Assembly (NCBI GenBank): GCA_003551215.1
Contig: PUMD01000039.1
Coordinates: 1 to 42,479, forward strand
Source: Clostridia bacterium
GTDB lineage: Bacteria; Bacillota; Sulfobacillia; SLMV01
DNA: 42,479 bases
Direction: 5' to 3'
A program made the position numbers and the translations under genes. The notes beneath the pieces were generated by a model. The model saw only the letters and a program-made list of their open reading frames with translations, ran no database searches and was not told the origin of the DNA. Positions 8,728 through 18,367 of the stretch are shown in pieces; within the stretch, counting starts at the first letter, position 1, and every line of letters starts with the position of its first letter.

Positions 8728-9243
8728 TCAGGACAGTGCCTCAATGATGGCCTGGCAAAATGCCGGCAGGTCACTGGGAATGCGCGAGGTGATCAGGTTT
8801 CCGTCTACCACCACTTCCTCGTCGACGTATGCGGCGCCGGCGTTGGCCACGTCATCCTTGATTGCGGAGACGCATGTAGCGGTCCGGCCCTGCAGAACAT
8901 CAGCTGACACCAGCACCCAGGCTCCGTGGCAGATGGAGGCGACGACTCCGCCCCTGTCGTCAACCCCCTTTACCAGCGAAAGCATGCCGTCTATGCGCCT
9001 CATGCGGTCCGGGGCATAACCGCCGGGGACGATGACGGCATCAAAGTCTTCGGCCTCTGCCTCATCGGCCTTGAGGTCGACCCGAACCGGATAGCCGTTC
9101 GAGCTGCGGTGGATCTCGCTGCGGCCAGATCCGACGACTTTCACGTCAGCTCCTGCTTCACGCAGCCGCAAAAACGGATACCAAAGCTCCAGCACCTGAT
9201 AGTTGTCCTCTGCCAGGATGGCGATACTGGTTCCTTCGAGCAT
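8728..9243 (-). CDS. PfpI/DJ-1 family protein (YhbO-like, glutamine amidotransferase class I-like fold)
   Basis: A protein of 171 residues, the usual length for PfpI/YhbO. The nucleophile elbow SICHGAW gives Cys105 and His106. IVPGGYAPD and the acidic EDNYQVLELWYP near the N-terminus are the other family signatures. Members have been described as intracellular proteases or as protein/nucleotide glyoxalases/deglycases, and the exact activity here is open. The ATG at 9243 has GGGAGG 8 nt upstream. The gene is followed by a strong hairpin (8687-8710) and appears monocistronic. A stress-protective role is inference from the family. Confidence 0.88.
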   Translation of the reverse strand: MLEGTSIAILAEDNYQVLELWYPFLRLREAGADVKVVGSGRSEIHRSSNGYPVRVDLKADEAEAEDFDAVIVPGGYAPDRMRRIDGMLSLVKGVDDRGGVVASICHGAWVLVSADVLQGRTATCVSAIKDDVANAGAAYVDEEVVVDGNLITSRIPSDLPAFCQAIIEALS

Positions 9244-10347
9244 GCTATGTGCCTCCCTTCAAAATAGCTGTATTGCTATCTTGTTATGTTCTCTGTCATC
9301 CGTGCAGATCCTTCAAAACCCTATGCGTGAGCAACCGGAGGGCTGCTTGGCACAGAAGCCAGCGAGCCGACCCCTGTGACGCCTTTGAGCTTCCGTCCGC
9401 GTGCAGCTTTTCCGCCTGGCACTATAGCCTGCGTCAACGGCACCGAATCAGAGCAGAAGAGAACAGCGAACTAAAACAAAAGGTCCGGATTCGTTTTCTG
9501 CCGATGATGAGTCCGAGAAGACTGTCAGATGCAAGACACGACATGCAACATGGCTGATAATCGCTGTTATCACAACCGGTATCATGGCGATCTTCACGTG
9601 TTTCAGATACCAGGTGAGATGCTCCCCACTACGGCGGAACTGAGACTTGCCGACGCTGAAGGGCTGTAAGGCGCGCCAATCGGGCGAATGCCGAATGAGT
9701 GTAATTTGTTGCCAGAAATTGCAGATGTTATAATAAAAATGATACCAACCCCTGAGGTTGGGGCAACCGGCGAGTGGACAGTTGGTGATGGCCTGGCTTA
9801 TGGATGTCAGCTTCGGGGACTAACCTCCTGTCAATTTGACCCGCAATGCCCTATTGGACGGATGGTGGGTCGGAATCCCGAGCATTTAGGAGACTGTCGA
9901 AAAACCACATAATCGGGGCCGGCCCATCTCCTGCAGTTGTGCACTCCAACGGGTTCAACCAGTCATTCCAGTTTCATTGTTCGGCCACCCGGCAGTGCCC
10001 CGAGGTGGTGGCCGTCATCAGCAAGCAGTTGTTGCATTATTCTTCATTCTGCCAAAGAGATTGAACGCCTCCATTTGAGCATAAAAGAGACAAATAGAAA
10101 CAGCTAATTCCCATGTTCTCAACGATGGCCTCTCACCACAACTACGATTCATTTAATCTGAGCAAAAGCCCCGGGTTAGGGACCAAATAAAGCTAGCAGT
10201 TCTCAAAGAAGGAAAACAGCGGGATAACAGGCCTATTGTCGCCTGCCGACCACTACGCAGTGCCGCCAGAGCTTCTTCAGCGTGGGCGTACTACGGGGCG
10301 TTCGCAAATCCGGCCTCACAAATGTTTCATGGTAGTCTCTTCGGCAG
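9244..10347. other. 1.1-kb stretch without a recognisable gene
   Basis: Only short, unconvincing frames are present on either strand. A fragment near 9597-9670 reads PGEMLPTTAELRLADAEGL before a stop and may be eroded coding sequence. No tRNA-like cloverleaf or strong hairpin was found. It is one of the least gene-dense parts of the window. Confidence 0.5.
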
Positions 10348-11490
10348 TCACGAACCTTTCAGCACCCAGTACGAACCTATACCCAAAGCAATGAAAAGGA
10401 TGGCGGCGGTCAGGTAGATGGGAGGATACCCGTAAAGGGTTAATATTTTTCTGTTAACCAGAGTCCCAAGACCCCCTCCGCAAAAGAGACAGAAGGCAAC
10501 CAGCGCCATGACGGTCCCGGTGCTGCTGGGCGCCTGGTCTTGAGCCACAGTAATAAACGCCGACTGAAAGGCAATAAAAGCCCCTCCAAATCCAACAAGA
10601 GAGACCAGCAATAACGCGAGTGCGTAAACTCCTGTCTGGATGTACAGCAGCAGAGAAAGACCTCCAACGGCTCCAAAGAGGATGAAGTAACCATCAGCCA
10701 ACTTTGCTCTGAGAAGACCTGATTTCTTACCCAGGGCAAAAGCTGCCAGACCAAAAGACGACAGGATTAAGCCGATCCACAAATAACTGAAGCCATAAAA
10801 ATCCTTGAGATGTGAGCCCAGATAGGCAAAAGAGCCATAAACGATAAATCCGTTTGTAAAAACCAGCGGCAAAACTGAATATATCAACCGCTTCTTCAGC
10901 AGTGCGCGGTAACCGATCGGGAATTTTGCAGATGGAGTATCCCGGTCGATAGTGAGATTGTAATGAATTGCTACGGCGGCCAGCAACTCCATTACCCCGT
11001 AGAGAATGAACACCCCACGCCAGCTGAAATAATGGGTCAGGCCACCTCCCAGGGCTGTTCCGGTGGCCTGTCCGAGAAAAGTAAAGCCCAGGTAGGCTCC
11101 GATCTTGTTCTGTTTTTCCTCACCCTTCATAGTGTCCCCTATCAGAGAAACTGTGATCGGAATGATTCCTGCCGCGAAAAACCCGTTTATCCCACGAAAG
11201 ATGATCAGCTGTGGCAGTGAATTGGCCAGCCCACTAGCACTGGAGAATACAGCCGTGCCGAAGGCAGCTATACTGATGATGCGACGCTGGCCGAAGCGAT
11301 CTGCCAGTGGCCCGTGCAGCAGAGCAAAAAATCCAAAGGGTATCAGATAGCCTGCAACCACAAGGGCAGCCTGGGGGATCAGGACATTCAGATCACTTGC
11401 GATGTCCGGCAGTATGGGGGAAACTACCGTGTTATCCCCCTGCACCAAAAATCCCAGCAGGGCCAGAATAACGAAAGCTTTGTATTTCAT
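10348..11490 (-). CDS. MFS transporter (DHA1-type drug/solute exporter)
   Basis: A protein of 380 residues with about 12 hydrophobic segments. The start reads VQGDNTVVSPILPDIASDL, the typical first helix of DHA1 proton-coupled exporters. Motif A appears as GPLADRFGQRR between helices 2 and 3, and motif C-like glycines (LGQATGTALGGGL) follow. The protein is at the short end of the family but looks complete. The ATG at 11490 follows GAAGGGAGC. A sigma-A-like promoter lies about 75 nt upstream (11565-11594, minus strand). The substrate cannot be read from the sequence, and no regulator gene is adjacent. Confidence 0.85.
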   Translation of the reverse strand: MKYKAFVILALLGFLVQGDNTVVSPILPDIASDLNVLIPQAALVVAGYLIPFGFFALLHGPLADRFGQRRIISIAAFGTAVFSSASGLANSLPQLIIFRGINGFFAAGIIPITVSLIGDTMKGEEKQNKIGAYLGFTFLGQATGTALGGGLTHYFSWRGVFILYGVMELLAAVAIHYNLTIDRDTPSAKFPIGYRALLKKRLIYSVLPLVFTNGFIVYGSFAYLGSHLKDFYGFSYLWIGLILSSFGLAAFALGKKSGLLRAKLADGYFILFGAVGGLSLLLYIQTGVYALALLLVSLVGFGGAFIAFQSAFITVAQDQAPSSTGTVMALVAFCLFCGGGLGTLVNRKILTLYGYPPIYLTAAILFIALGIGSYWVLKGS

Positions 11491-11564
11491 GAGCGCTTGC
11501 TCCCTTCAGTCGGTTGCAGTCACTCCCCCGATAAGCGGCTATGAAACCTCCGTGCATTTCCTGT

Positions 11565-11594
11565 ATTGTACCTTTCTTGCTGTACAGGTGCCAA
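11565..11594 (-). promoter_or_regulatory. Sigma-A promoter for the MFS gene
   Basis: On the minus strand, TTGGCA (11594-11589), an 18-nt spacer and TACAAT (11570-11565). It points at the MFS transporter start at 11490. Confidence 0.5.
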
Positions 11595-11747
11595 AGGAAT
11601 CCAGGCGTGCCCGGACACCTCCGGCCTCCTTTGTGAGCGGAAGCGGGTTGTCAACCATCAATGATGTGGCCGAACCTGCCCCGTGCTTTCTCCCACTGGC
11701 CCCTGCGGCAGGAGAATAGGCCCGGGTCGGGAAATAGTGAGAATGCA

Positions 11748-11775
11748 GGTTCGGAACCGTACCAACCTCCGAACC
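11748..11775. repeat. 8-bp inverted repeat ahead of the thioredoxin-like gene
   Basis: GGTTCGGA (11748-11755) and TCCGAACC (11768-11775) are perfect inverted repeats, 12 nt apart, ending about 28 nt before the ATG. They could form an mRNA hairpin or an operator. Confidence 0.4.
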
Positions 11776-11802
11776 GCAGATCGTATGAGGGAGGAGATTC
11801 AC

Positions 11803-12390
11803 ATGGGATTCACTTTGTCAATAGGCGAAAAGGCCCCTGACTTTCAGCTGCCTGCCACCGACGGGAAAACCTATTCCCTTGATGACTTTTCACATGCGAA
11901 GGGATTGGTTGTTTTCTTCACCTGCAATCACTGTCCCTTCGTTGTCAAATCGGATGAGTACACCCGTGCTACGGTAGAGAAATTCCAGCCGGAAGGTGTG
12001 GCCTTCGTCGGCATCAACAGCAACAGCGCCAACACCTACGAAGAAGACTCTTTTGAGAACATGGTCAAGCGCATGGATGAACACAATTTTCCCTGGGTGT
12101 ATCTGCATGATGAGAGCCAGGATGTTGCCCGCGCTTACGGCGCACTCCGCACTCCCCACTTCTTTTTGTTCAACGAGGACAGGGAACTGATCTACACCGG
12201 ACGGGCGCTGAACAACCCCGGCGAGCCGACTGAGAGCACGGCCAATGATCTGGAAAACGCACTTTCGGAGTTCGTAAGCGGCGAGCCCATCAGCAAGCCC
12301 CTGACCAACCCCCTGGGCTGCAATGTCAAGTGGGACGGCAAGGATCCTCACTGGATGCCGCCAGAGGCCGAAGACCTCGTGAAGGGCTGA
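11803..12390 (+). CDS. Thioredoxin/AhpC-TSA family redox protein
   Basis: A protein of 195 residues. It begins [16 protein letters not shown], the standard start of redoxin (AhpC/TSA) domains, and carries Cys41 and Cys44 in TCNHCPFV, the CxxC of the 'CNHCPF' thioredoxin-like group. LRTPHFFLF supplies the cis-proline strand. Members of this group are cytosolic and probably act as thiol-disulfide oxidoreductases or peroxiredoxin-like proteins. The ATG at 11803 follows GGGAGGAG, and the longer open frame upstream lacks a better site. An inverted repeat lies just before the ribosome site. Confidence 0.87.
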   Translation: MGFTLSIGEKAPDFQLPATDGKTYSLDDFSHAKGLVVFFTCNHCPFVVKSDEYTRATVEKFQPEGVAFVGINSNSANTYEEDSFENMVKRMDEHNFPWVYLHDESQDVARAYGALRTPHFFLFNEDRELIYTGRALNNPGEPTESTANDLENALSEFVSGEPISKPLTNPLGCNVKWDGKDPHWMPPEAEDLVKG

Positions 12391-13132
12391 TATCACGATA
12401 TCGATACTGGATGGGGCAGGCGGCGGGGTCACCCGCGCCTTGCTCCCCACCATCGGACATGCGGACCCCGCTGAATAATCCGCTATTGAAGGAGTTCGCA
12501 CAGCATCAGCCCTTCGGAGACAACCAGCCGGCCCTTGAAATCGAAAGGTCATGTCGGGATGGGGTACAATAAGTGCATGCGGAGGGAAGCGGCGATGGGC
12601 GTTGCAGGGAAGACCGCCTCTGATTCAAAGAGCTGTCTTCTGTTCGCCCCTGCACCTTAGCCCAAACTGGTCTTCTGCATGGTTCAAAAAAGAGCCTCAG
12701 GTCTGAAACCCTGTACAGGATTCGCAGGGACGGCACTCGGCAGCAGCGGCTATCTGGCCAGAAATCAGCCGACAGCAAAACTCATAAATCTGCTATACCC
12801 CCAGCCGGCTCGGAAGCGAGCCTGTAGGCCGAGGAAGGATATGCGTCAGACCCCCTAGAAAAAAGCTAGGTGAATGGTGATTCTTACAGGCGGATGACCC
12901 AATCCCCGACAGAACGGGTAGGAACGCGGATGTTGCGCCGCCTGCTGGATGGCGTATTTCTCTGGTTGAGCATGGTGCTGGCCAACTTGATGTGTAGCTG
13001 TTGCCCGGGATGTTCAAACTGCCTTTGGTGCGTATCCGCAGCCGACCACAGGATTTATGAGTCGAATCTTGAATCCAGCCAGCAAATATGAAAGGTGCTT
13101 TGGGAGACAGCAATCCCGCAGGGGGGATATTC
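12391..13132. other. 740-nt gene-free leader region with hairpins
   Basis: No convincing gene. Local hairpins include GGCTCG-GAAG-CGAGCC (around 12807-12822) and CCTAG-AAAAAAG-CTAGG (around 12854-12870), all upstream of the large SLH gene. They do not match any riboswitch I know. A long structured 5' leader or an unannotated small RNA is possible. Two ACCCCC motifs here (12797 and 12850) lack the CG-containing -10 partner seen at the SigI promoters. Confidence 0.45.
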
Positions 13133-16100
13133 ATGATGTTGTGCCGTCATTGGCAGGCAGGAAGGATTTTGCCTGCGTTGGTAGCAGCTGTTATGCTGTT
13201 GGGATTATTTTCGACCGCCGTGTGGGCGGAGGTTCCAGAGGATACAGTTGGTCACTGGGCGGAGGAAGAGATCCAGCAGTGGCTGCAGAGGGGATGGATA
13301 GCCGGATACGAGGACGGGACTTTCCGGCCCGATGCGGACGTCACTCGTGCGGAGTTTGTGGTATTCGTCGGCAGGGCCTATGAGCTGCCGGAGGCGACGG
13401 TTGACCCGGGATTCGACGATGTAGGGGAGGGCGATTGGTACTACGAGCGAGTGGCCGATGCGGTGGCTGCCGGGATGATAACCGGCCGCGATGACGAGAC
13501 CTTTGCGCCGGATGATGACATAACCCGTCAGGAGGCGGCGGTAATAGTGGACCGCCTGTTGGATCTGGACGGCGTTGATGAGGCCCCACCTTTTTTCGAC
13601 CGCGATGAAATAGCCGACTGGGCGGAGGAAGCGGTGGTCCGCGCCGCCGGTGCGGGGATAATAACCGGATACGACGACGGAACTTTCGGCCCTGTTGACC
13701 CCATCACCCGCGCGGAGACGGTGGTTGTGCTGGAAAGGGGCCTTGACGAGGAACTGCCCGCCTCTATAGAGGAGTGGGTTGATTACTCGCGGGAGATCAT
13801 GTGCGCGCAGGCGAGGGAGTATGACGACGCTTTATACCTGCTGGTGACCTACGGTGAGCAGCCCACCGGTGGATATGGCGTGGAGATAACCGATGTACAA
13901 AAGCAGCCCGACTGGCTGGAAGTGACGGTGCATTTTACCGAGCCGGAGGAGGGCGAGCCGGTGACGCAGGCCCTGACCTACCCCTACGACCTGAAGAAGG
14001 TGGAGCCCACCGACCTGCCGGTGGAGTTTGTAGCCGAGGGAGATACATCGGTTGTGCCCACATTATCTGGTCTGGACTGGCTGCCGCCGATGGTGGCCGG
14101 TGATGAGGATATAAGGGTCTTTGCCCCCGCTCCCGGGGACCAGGTGCTGCGGGAGTTCACCGTGGAGGCGATCGAGCTTGTTTTTGAGGGAACGGTGCAC
14201 TACCGCCTGCTTGATGAACAGGGCGCTGAGCTGGAAAGCGGTATGGCCAGCGGACACGCATACGACTGGGGATACCTGGAGATAGACTTCACCGTTCCGG
14301 ACGAGATCGAGTACGGCGAGCAGGTAACCGCCGAGCTGTACTCGGAATGCCCCGTTGACGGCAGCACGATAAATCTCGTGCAGATGGACCTCACCGTGGT
14401 GCAGGAACTGGCGACCCTGACTGACGCCCGCACGGATGTTTTCTTTTGCGAGAAATATGAAAGCTTCGAATTTGACGTTACCCTGCAGGGGGCTTTGCCG
14501 GCGGATGAAGCCCTGCGGATTGACTTTTCCGCGGCGACCGAACACGGCATCATTTTCGAAGGCGATGTGGATGATATACTGGTCGAACCGGGTGGAGACA
14601 TCAGCCTGGAGCCCACTGTGCCGCCTGGCCTTTCTGTAATCAGCTATCAGCCTGATGAAAAACTGCCCGATGCAACTTTGGTTCAATTCGAGGTGGATCC
14701 CGGAAACGCTAAGCCGCCCGGACATCACCTCGGATGCGAGGATGAAGATGCCTGGCGAATGTCCCCCCACGAGGTGGTCTTCGAAAGGACCGATTCCGGT
14801 TACACCACTTCTGCGGAGATGGAGGTGGCCGGTCCGACTTACGGAAGCTTTGAGGTAAGTGATGAGGAAGGACAGCCGATAGAAGGTGCTGATGTGATGG
14901 TAAACGGTGAAGAGGGGGTCACCGGCCCTGACGGCAAGGTCTCCTTTGAGTTGATCCCGGCAGATTATGATTACCGGGTGGAAAAATCCGGTTACCAGGC
15001 GGACACCGGCGGTCTACAGGTCGGACTGGATGAGTGGTCCGAAGAAGTGGTCCTCTCCAGCGAGGGGCCGGCCGCCCTCCTGACGCTGGATGAGGAGGAA
15101 TACCTTCCTGAGGAAAAAGTGCAGATAACCGTCGAAAACACAGGCCAGACCGAGCTTCATCTGGGCGACAATACTTTCCCCTTTTCCGTGCAGAGGTACG
15201 AAGAGGGTAAGTGGACAGATGTACAAGTCGATGTCGAGGTGTTGTGGGTCGAGGTAATGCTTGAACCGGGACAGACCCACGAGGCCTCCTTCTGCCCGGC
15301 GACAGATTTCACCGAAGACCCCGAACCGGGCCGGTACCGGGTGGTCAACGAAACCACATGCACCGAAACGCAACAGCAGCTGACCCTTACCGAGGAATTC
15401 GACATTGTTTTGCCTGCCGGGGTACCTGACCCGGAGCAAAGCGAGTTTGAACCCGCCAGTGTAGAAATGCAGACGGGTGAAGTGGCCGACATTTACGTTA
15501 CCGTCAGGGACGCCTATGCAGATCCGGTTTTGGTCGGGACAGGTGCGGATGAGCATATAGTAGCGCTCACGGCGCCGGACGGCTCCGACCCGGTTGCCTA
15601 CTACGACTGGCTGACCCGCTATGCGAGGTATTACGGGTACGGTGATGATCATCAGATGAGGATCGAGCTGGAGGCCCACGAATCGAACACCGGGGATGCC
15701 GACGATATGATCCTCCGGGTCGATGAGGTGGTACTGACCGACGAATACCACATGACTGTAAAACCGTCGCCGCATACCGCTGCCTTTTACGAAACGCAGG
15801 GGCTTGAAGGAGTGCAGATTCAGGTCTGCGCAGATGAGGAATGCGCAGAGCCGGTTGGCTCCCCTGTGCAAACCGGCGATGATGGAACGGCCCAAAAGGA
15901 GCTGGTCGACGGAGACTACTGGTTCACCGCTTCCGCGGACGGTTACCTGGATCATCGAGGTGATTTCACGGTCGCAGGCGGTGAGGTCTCTGAGTTCTTC
16001 GAGATGACCAGGCCAGCTGCCCTGCTGAAGGCCGACCCGGGCATTGTCGAACCGGGCTGGTTTTATTTCGCTTCTGAGGTGCAAGTGCACCGACTAGTGG

Positions 16101-16384
16101 AGTTCGGCGAGTACTACGCTCACGTGGTGGTCGAGATTTCCGGAGAGTATGAAGACAAACCCCAGGTCTGGGACCCCGAGGAAGAAAAATGGGTAGACCT
16201 GGAGGAGATCGATGACGGTGTCTACCGCTACGGTCCCCACGCGGGTTTCGAGCTGACCGGGCTGGATGGAGTCAAAGGCGAATTCCGGGTAAAGAGCACC
16301 GATGAGGACCTGTACGCTGCAGTCTGTCTGCAGGACGCCGAAGAACCGGATATCCAGCTTACCGACCGTCTGGTGCTTGACTGA
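13133..16384 (+). CDS. Cell-surface protein: three SLH domains, PrcB-like and Gmad2-like domains, Ig/CarboxypepD-like repeats
   Basis: A protein of 1083 residues. The signal peptide (about 1-32) ends in AVWA. Three S-layer homology domains follow at about 39-80, 94-140 and 154-200, each with the TFRPDxxxTRAE-like core (DGTFRPDADVTRAEF is the clearest). They would anchor the protein to secondary cell-wall polymer. About 215-302 resembles PrcB_C (YLLVTYGEQPTGGYGVEI). About 326-435 resembles the Gmad2 Ig-like module known from spore-germination proteins. The rest is a series of acidic beta modules, two resembling carboxypeptidase regulatory-like domains (EGADVMVNGEEGVTGPDGK and a later TGDDGTAQKELVDGDYWF). 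Start ATG 13133 follows AGGGGGG; an ATG at 13088 has no such site. It is probably structural or adhesive, since no hydrolase motif is visible. Confidence 0.85.
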   Translation: MMLCRHWQAGRILPALVAAVMLLGLFSTAVWAEVPEDTVGHWAEEEIQQWLQRGWIAGYEDGTFRPDADVTRAEFVVFVGRAYELPEATVDPGFDDVGEGDWYYERVADAVAAGMITGRDDETFAPDDDITRQEAAVIVDRLLDLDGVDEAPPFFDRDEIADWAEEAVVRAAGAGIITGYDDGTFGPVDPITRAETVVVLERGLDEELPASIEEWVDYSREIMCAQAREYDDALYLLVTYGEQPTGGYGVEITDVQKQPDWLEVTVHFTEPEEGEPVTQALTYPYDLKKVEPTDLPVEFVAEGDTSVVPTLSGLDWLPPMVAGDEDIRVFAPAPGDQVLREFTVEAIELVFEGTVHYRLLDEQGAELESGMASGHAYDWGYLEIDFTVPDEIEYGEQVTAELYSECPVDGSTINLVQMDLTVVQELATLTDARTDVFFCEKYESFEFDVTLQGALPADEALRIDFSAATEHGIIFEGDVDDILVEPGGDISLEPTVPPGLSVISYQPDEKLPDATLVQFEVDPGNAKPPGHHLGCEDEDAWRMSPHEVVFERTDSGYTTSAEMEVAGPTYGSFEVSDEEGQPIEGADVMVNGEEGVTGPDGKVSFELIPADYDYRVEKSGYQADTGGLQVGLDEWSEEVVLSSEGPAALLTLDEEEYLPEEKVQITVENTGQTELHLGDNTFPFSVQRYEEGKWTDVQVDVEVLWVEVMLEPGQTHEASFCPATDFTEDPEPGRYRVVNETTCTETQQQLTLTEEFDIVLPAGVPDPEQSEFEPASVEMQTGEVADIYVTVRDAYADPVLVGTGADEHIVALTAPDGSDPVAYYDWLTRYARYYGYGDDHQMRIELEAHESNTGDADDMILRVDEVVLTDEYHMTVKPSPHTAAFYETQGLEGVQIQVCADEECAEPVGSPVQTGDDGTAQKELVDGDYWFTASADGYLDHRGDFTVAGGEVSEFFEMTRPAALLKADPGIVEPGWFYFASEVQVHRLVEFGEYYAHVVVEISGEYEDKPQVWDPEEEKWVDLEEIDDGVYRYGPHAGFELTGLDGVKGEFRVKSTDEDLYAAVCLQDAEEPDIQLTDRLVLD

Positions 16385-16417
16385 CGACAGCAACGCAGCT
16401 GAGCAATGATCACCAGG

Positions 16418-16452
16418 GGGTTTCCGGCTTCAGTGCGCGGCGCTGGAAACCC
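16418..16452. terminator. Hairpin between convergent genes
   Basis: GGGTTTCC (16418-16425) and GGAAACCC (16445-16452) form an 8-bp stem with a 19-nt loop, 34 nt after the SLH gene stop. A second small hairpin, GCCGG-TTCGC-CCGGC, follows. No U-tract is present. It could serve both this gene and the convergent hydrolase gene. Confidence 0.45.
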
Positions 16453-16690
16453 TCTGCCGGTTCGCCCGGCGGAGTTTCTGCAGCCAGCTTCTGCAGTCGG
16501 CAGGACTCCGAGTCAGCATTGAGACTTCAAGATACCGGATCTACCGCAGACACCTTCTCAAAAGAATGCACCTGCGTTACGGCCCCTTGGCACCAAATGA
16601 GATATCTTTGCCGTCATCTGCCCCCTAAATACCGCAGTACATGCTCTCTGCACAGGTGGCAAAAAAGTGATGGATTTCCCTGTCCCTGTT

Positions 16691-17551
16691 TCATTTCAGA
16701 TGCTTGCACACGTGATGCCGCAGCTGGCTGTAGGCGAGCGCAGCCGTGGTGTGCCCTTTGGCGATAGTTTCCACCGGGCAGTCCCCGTAGGAGTCTTTTT
16801 GCCGCCCGTAATGGACCAGCTGATCATGCAGCGCGAGGAGAGGAAACACGTTGCCCTTTTTCTGCGCGGCGAAATCCTCCTCGAAGTTAAGCACTGACTC
16901 AATTGCGGTCGGGTTGTCCTTGGCCTGCTTCGCCACCGCCCTGCTGTAAAGCGAATGCAGATAGACGTGGTCCATGGCCAGACCAGCCAGCAAAGGCGCG
17001 TAAGCATCGGCTGTATTGTGGTGGATGTAATGAAGGTTGGTGATAAAGCCGCCGAGGCTGGTGCCGGCGACGACAACTTTTCTGCTTTCGGTTTCTTTTG
17101 CCTGCTGCACCAGCTGCTCGATAACGCAGACAGATACCGCCAGCATGGCCACAACGTTGGACAGGGTCCTTATGCCGTGCTGAAAATCTTTCATCCTGCG
17201 GTGGAAAGGTGCCCTTACCAAAACCAGGTTGGCCGGTATCTCTTCATCTCTCAGAAATATCCGCTTGAATCCGTAATCGAAGGGGACTTCGGCGGCGCCA
17301 TGGTGATAGATCAGGGTAGGGTTTTTGTCACCTATCCACTGCGCCACGCGGAAGCCCGCATCAAGCTCTCCCACCGGGGTGTCAGCAGACACCTCGTAAT
17401 CCCCTTCTTCGTCTATGGGCGGGATTGGTGCTGAAGTATCCTGTAGGTATTCAGCGACGGTTTGCGCTTTTGCGTCTTCCCTGAAGTACTTGGGCATAAA
17501 CAGCGCGCCCACCCCGACTGCAGCTTTGTCGATCAAGCCGTGTATGCTCAC
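16691..17551 (-). CDS. Alpha/beta hydrolase
   Basis: A protein of 286 residues with an alpha/beta hydrolase signature: TLIYHHGAAE (oxyanion-loop His/Gly region), the nucleophile elbow AGTSLGGF with Ser165, and a late catalytic His (KGHTTAAL, about 267). A GLSMDH-like acidic position is represented by LAGLAMDH. No signal peptide is evident. The GTG at 17551 has TTGGGGGTG about 6 nt upstream, while the upstream ATG pair at 17575/17572 lacks a ribosome site. The substrate is unknown. It could be an esterase or a dipeptidyl-peptidase-like hydrolase. Confidence 0.75.
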   Translation of the reverse strand: MSIHGLIDKAAVGVGALFMPKYFREDAKAQTVAEYLQDTSAPIPPIDEEGDYEVSADTPVGELDAGFRVAQWIGDKNPTLIYHHGAAEVPFDYGFKRIFLRDEEIPANLVLVRAPFHRRMKDFQHGIRTLSNVVAMLAVSVCVIEQLVQQAKETESRKVVVAGTSLGGFITNLHYIHHNTADAYAPLLAGLAMDHVYLHSLYSRAVAKQAKDNPTAIESVLNFEEDFAAQKKGNVFPLLALHDQLVHYGRQKDSYGDCPVETIAKGHTTAALAYSQLRHHVCKHLK

Positions 17552-17959
17552 CAGTGCACCCCCAAAATTCATCATATTGGTATACTACACTCCAAATTCA
17601 CCCGGTGTCTACTGCCATTTTCAGAGCATCGCCCCTGCTTTCACCACCCAACAGGGGCAAAAGATCGGATCGGTTTTGCCGCGATCACTTCGCGCAAAAA
17701 AGGGCCGGGCAACTCAGCAAAACAAAACCAGTAAATTTTTCTATTGCAGCAGGATTAATCCTGCCAGTGGAGAAAATTAGAAGATACACAGACAAAGGCT
17801 CGACCCACTGACGCCGCAGGGTGACTCCGCAAGCGAGGGTGAAGATGCAGCCGCTGGGTTCCCCCTCACCGGTGGGTATCAAACCGCAATCACCACGCGG
17901 CCTACCGCCTGTCTACGTGTTTTCCCGGATGGGCAGATTGCGATGAGAGGGGGGTTTTT
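17552..17959. other. Intergenic region between divergent genes
   Basis: About 400 nt that must hold promoters for both flanking genes. A weak minus-strand candidate (TAGACA, 18-nt spacer, TAGTAT) points at the hydrolase. No gene or strong repeat is seen. Confidence 0.4.
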
Positions 17960-18235
17960 ATGACCTGGCTCATAGTCTCGATGGCGGTGCTGGTGGAGAC
18001 CCTGATCGAGTATTACAAGGATCTCAGGGAAAACGATTTTCCTGTCGAACGGTTCATCGCTCTTGTTCTGGGCATTTTCTTCGCCTTCGGCGCCAGCCTG
18101 TGCGTCTTTGACCTTGCCGATGTCAGCTTCAGAATCGGCGGAGTGGGTACAGTCATAATGGGAATCTTTCTGTCCCGCGGCTCGGAATGGATTCATGATT
18201 TTCTGGATTCAAAGACGCACCGTAAGGCGGCATGA
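17960..18235 (+). CDS. Small membrane protein, 91 residues
   Basis: The ATG follows GAGAGGGGGG. Three hydrophobic segments are visible: TWLIVSMAVLVETLI at the N-terminus, ALVLGIFFAFGASLCVF in the middle, and VGTVIMGIFLSRG towards the C-terminus, with charged loops (EYYKDLRENDFPVERF) and a basic tail (KTHRKAA). The size and layout are reminiscent of holin-like or other phage-type small membrane proteins, but no lysis gene is nearby and I would not assign that function. Confidence 0.7.
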   Translation: MTWLIVSMAVLVETLIEYYKDLRENDFPVERFIALVLGIFFAFGASLCVFDLADVSFRIGGVGTVIMGIFLSRGSEWIHDFLDSKTHRKAA

Positions 18236-18296
18236 GATGCCGGCTGGCCATAGATGAAATGCACATTGCTGCCCAGCGGTTGACAATCGGGCCCTG

Positions 18297-18350
18297 CAAT
18301 CCTTTGATCAAAGGAACACTTCACCGCTGCGCAGATTAAGCAAAGGATTG
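18297..18350. repeat. Palindrome with matching flanking half-site
   Basis: CCTTTGATCAAAGG (18301-18314) is a perfect 14-bp palindrome. The extended half CAATCCTTTG (18297-18306) recurs inverted as CAAAGGATTG (18341-18350). Three related half-sites within 54 nt suggest a regulator-binding cluster or an alternative hairpin between the two convergent genes. A TTGACA at 18280-18285 with TTTGAT 17 nt later overlaps it. Confidence 0.4.
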
Positions 18351-18367
18351 TGCCTCATCATGTGAAG

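Noticed and set aside
9889..9910. GGAGACTGTCGAAAAACC as an insertion-sequence end
   Set aside because: It recalls some IS termini, but there is no second inverted copy, transposase fragment or target duplication.
12797..12855. ACCCCC motifs as further SigI promoters
   Set aside because: Neither has CGTA/CGAA at 18-19 nt spacing; a third at 17557 also lacks it.
15014..16090. 358-codon minus-strand open frame
   Set aside because: It lies wholly inside the SLH gene, reflects its acidic codon pattern and has no family resemblance.
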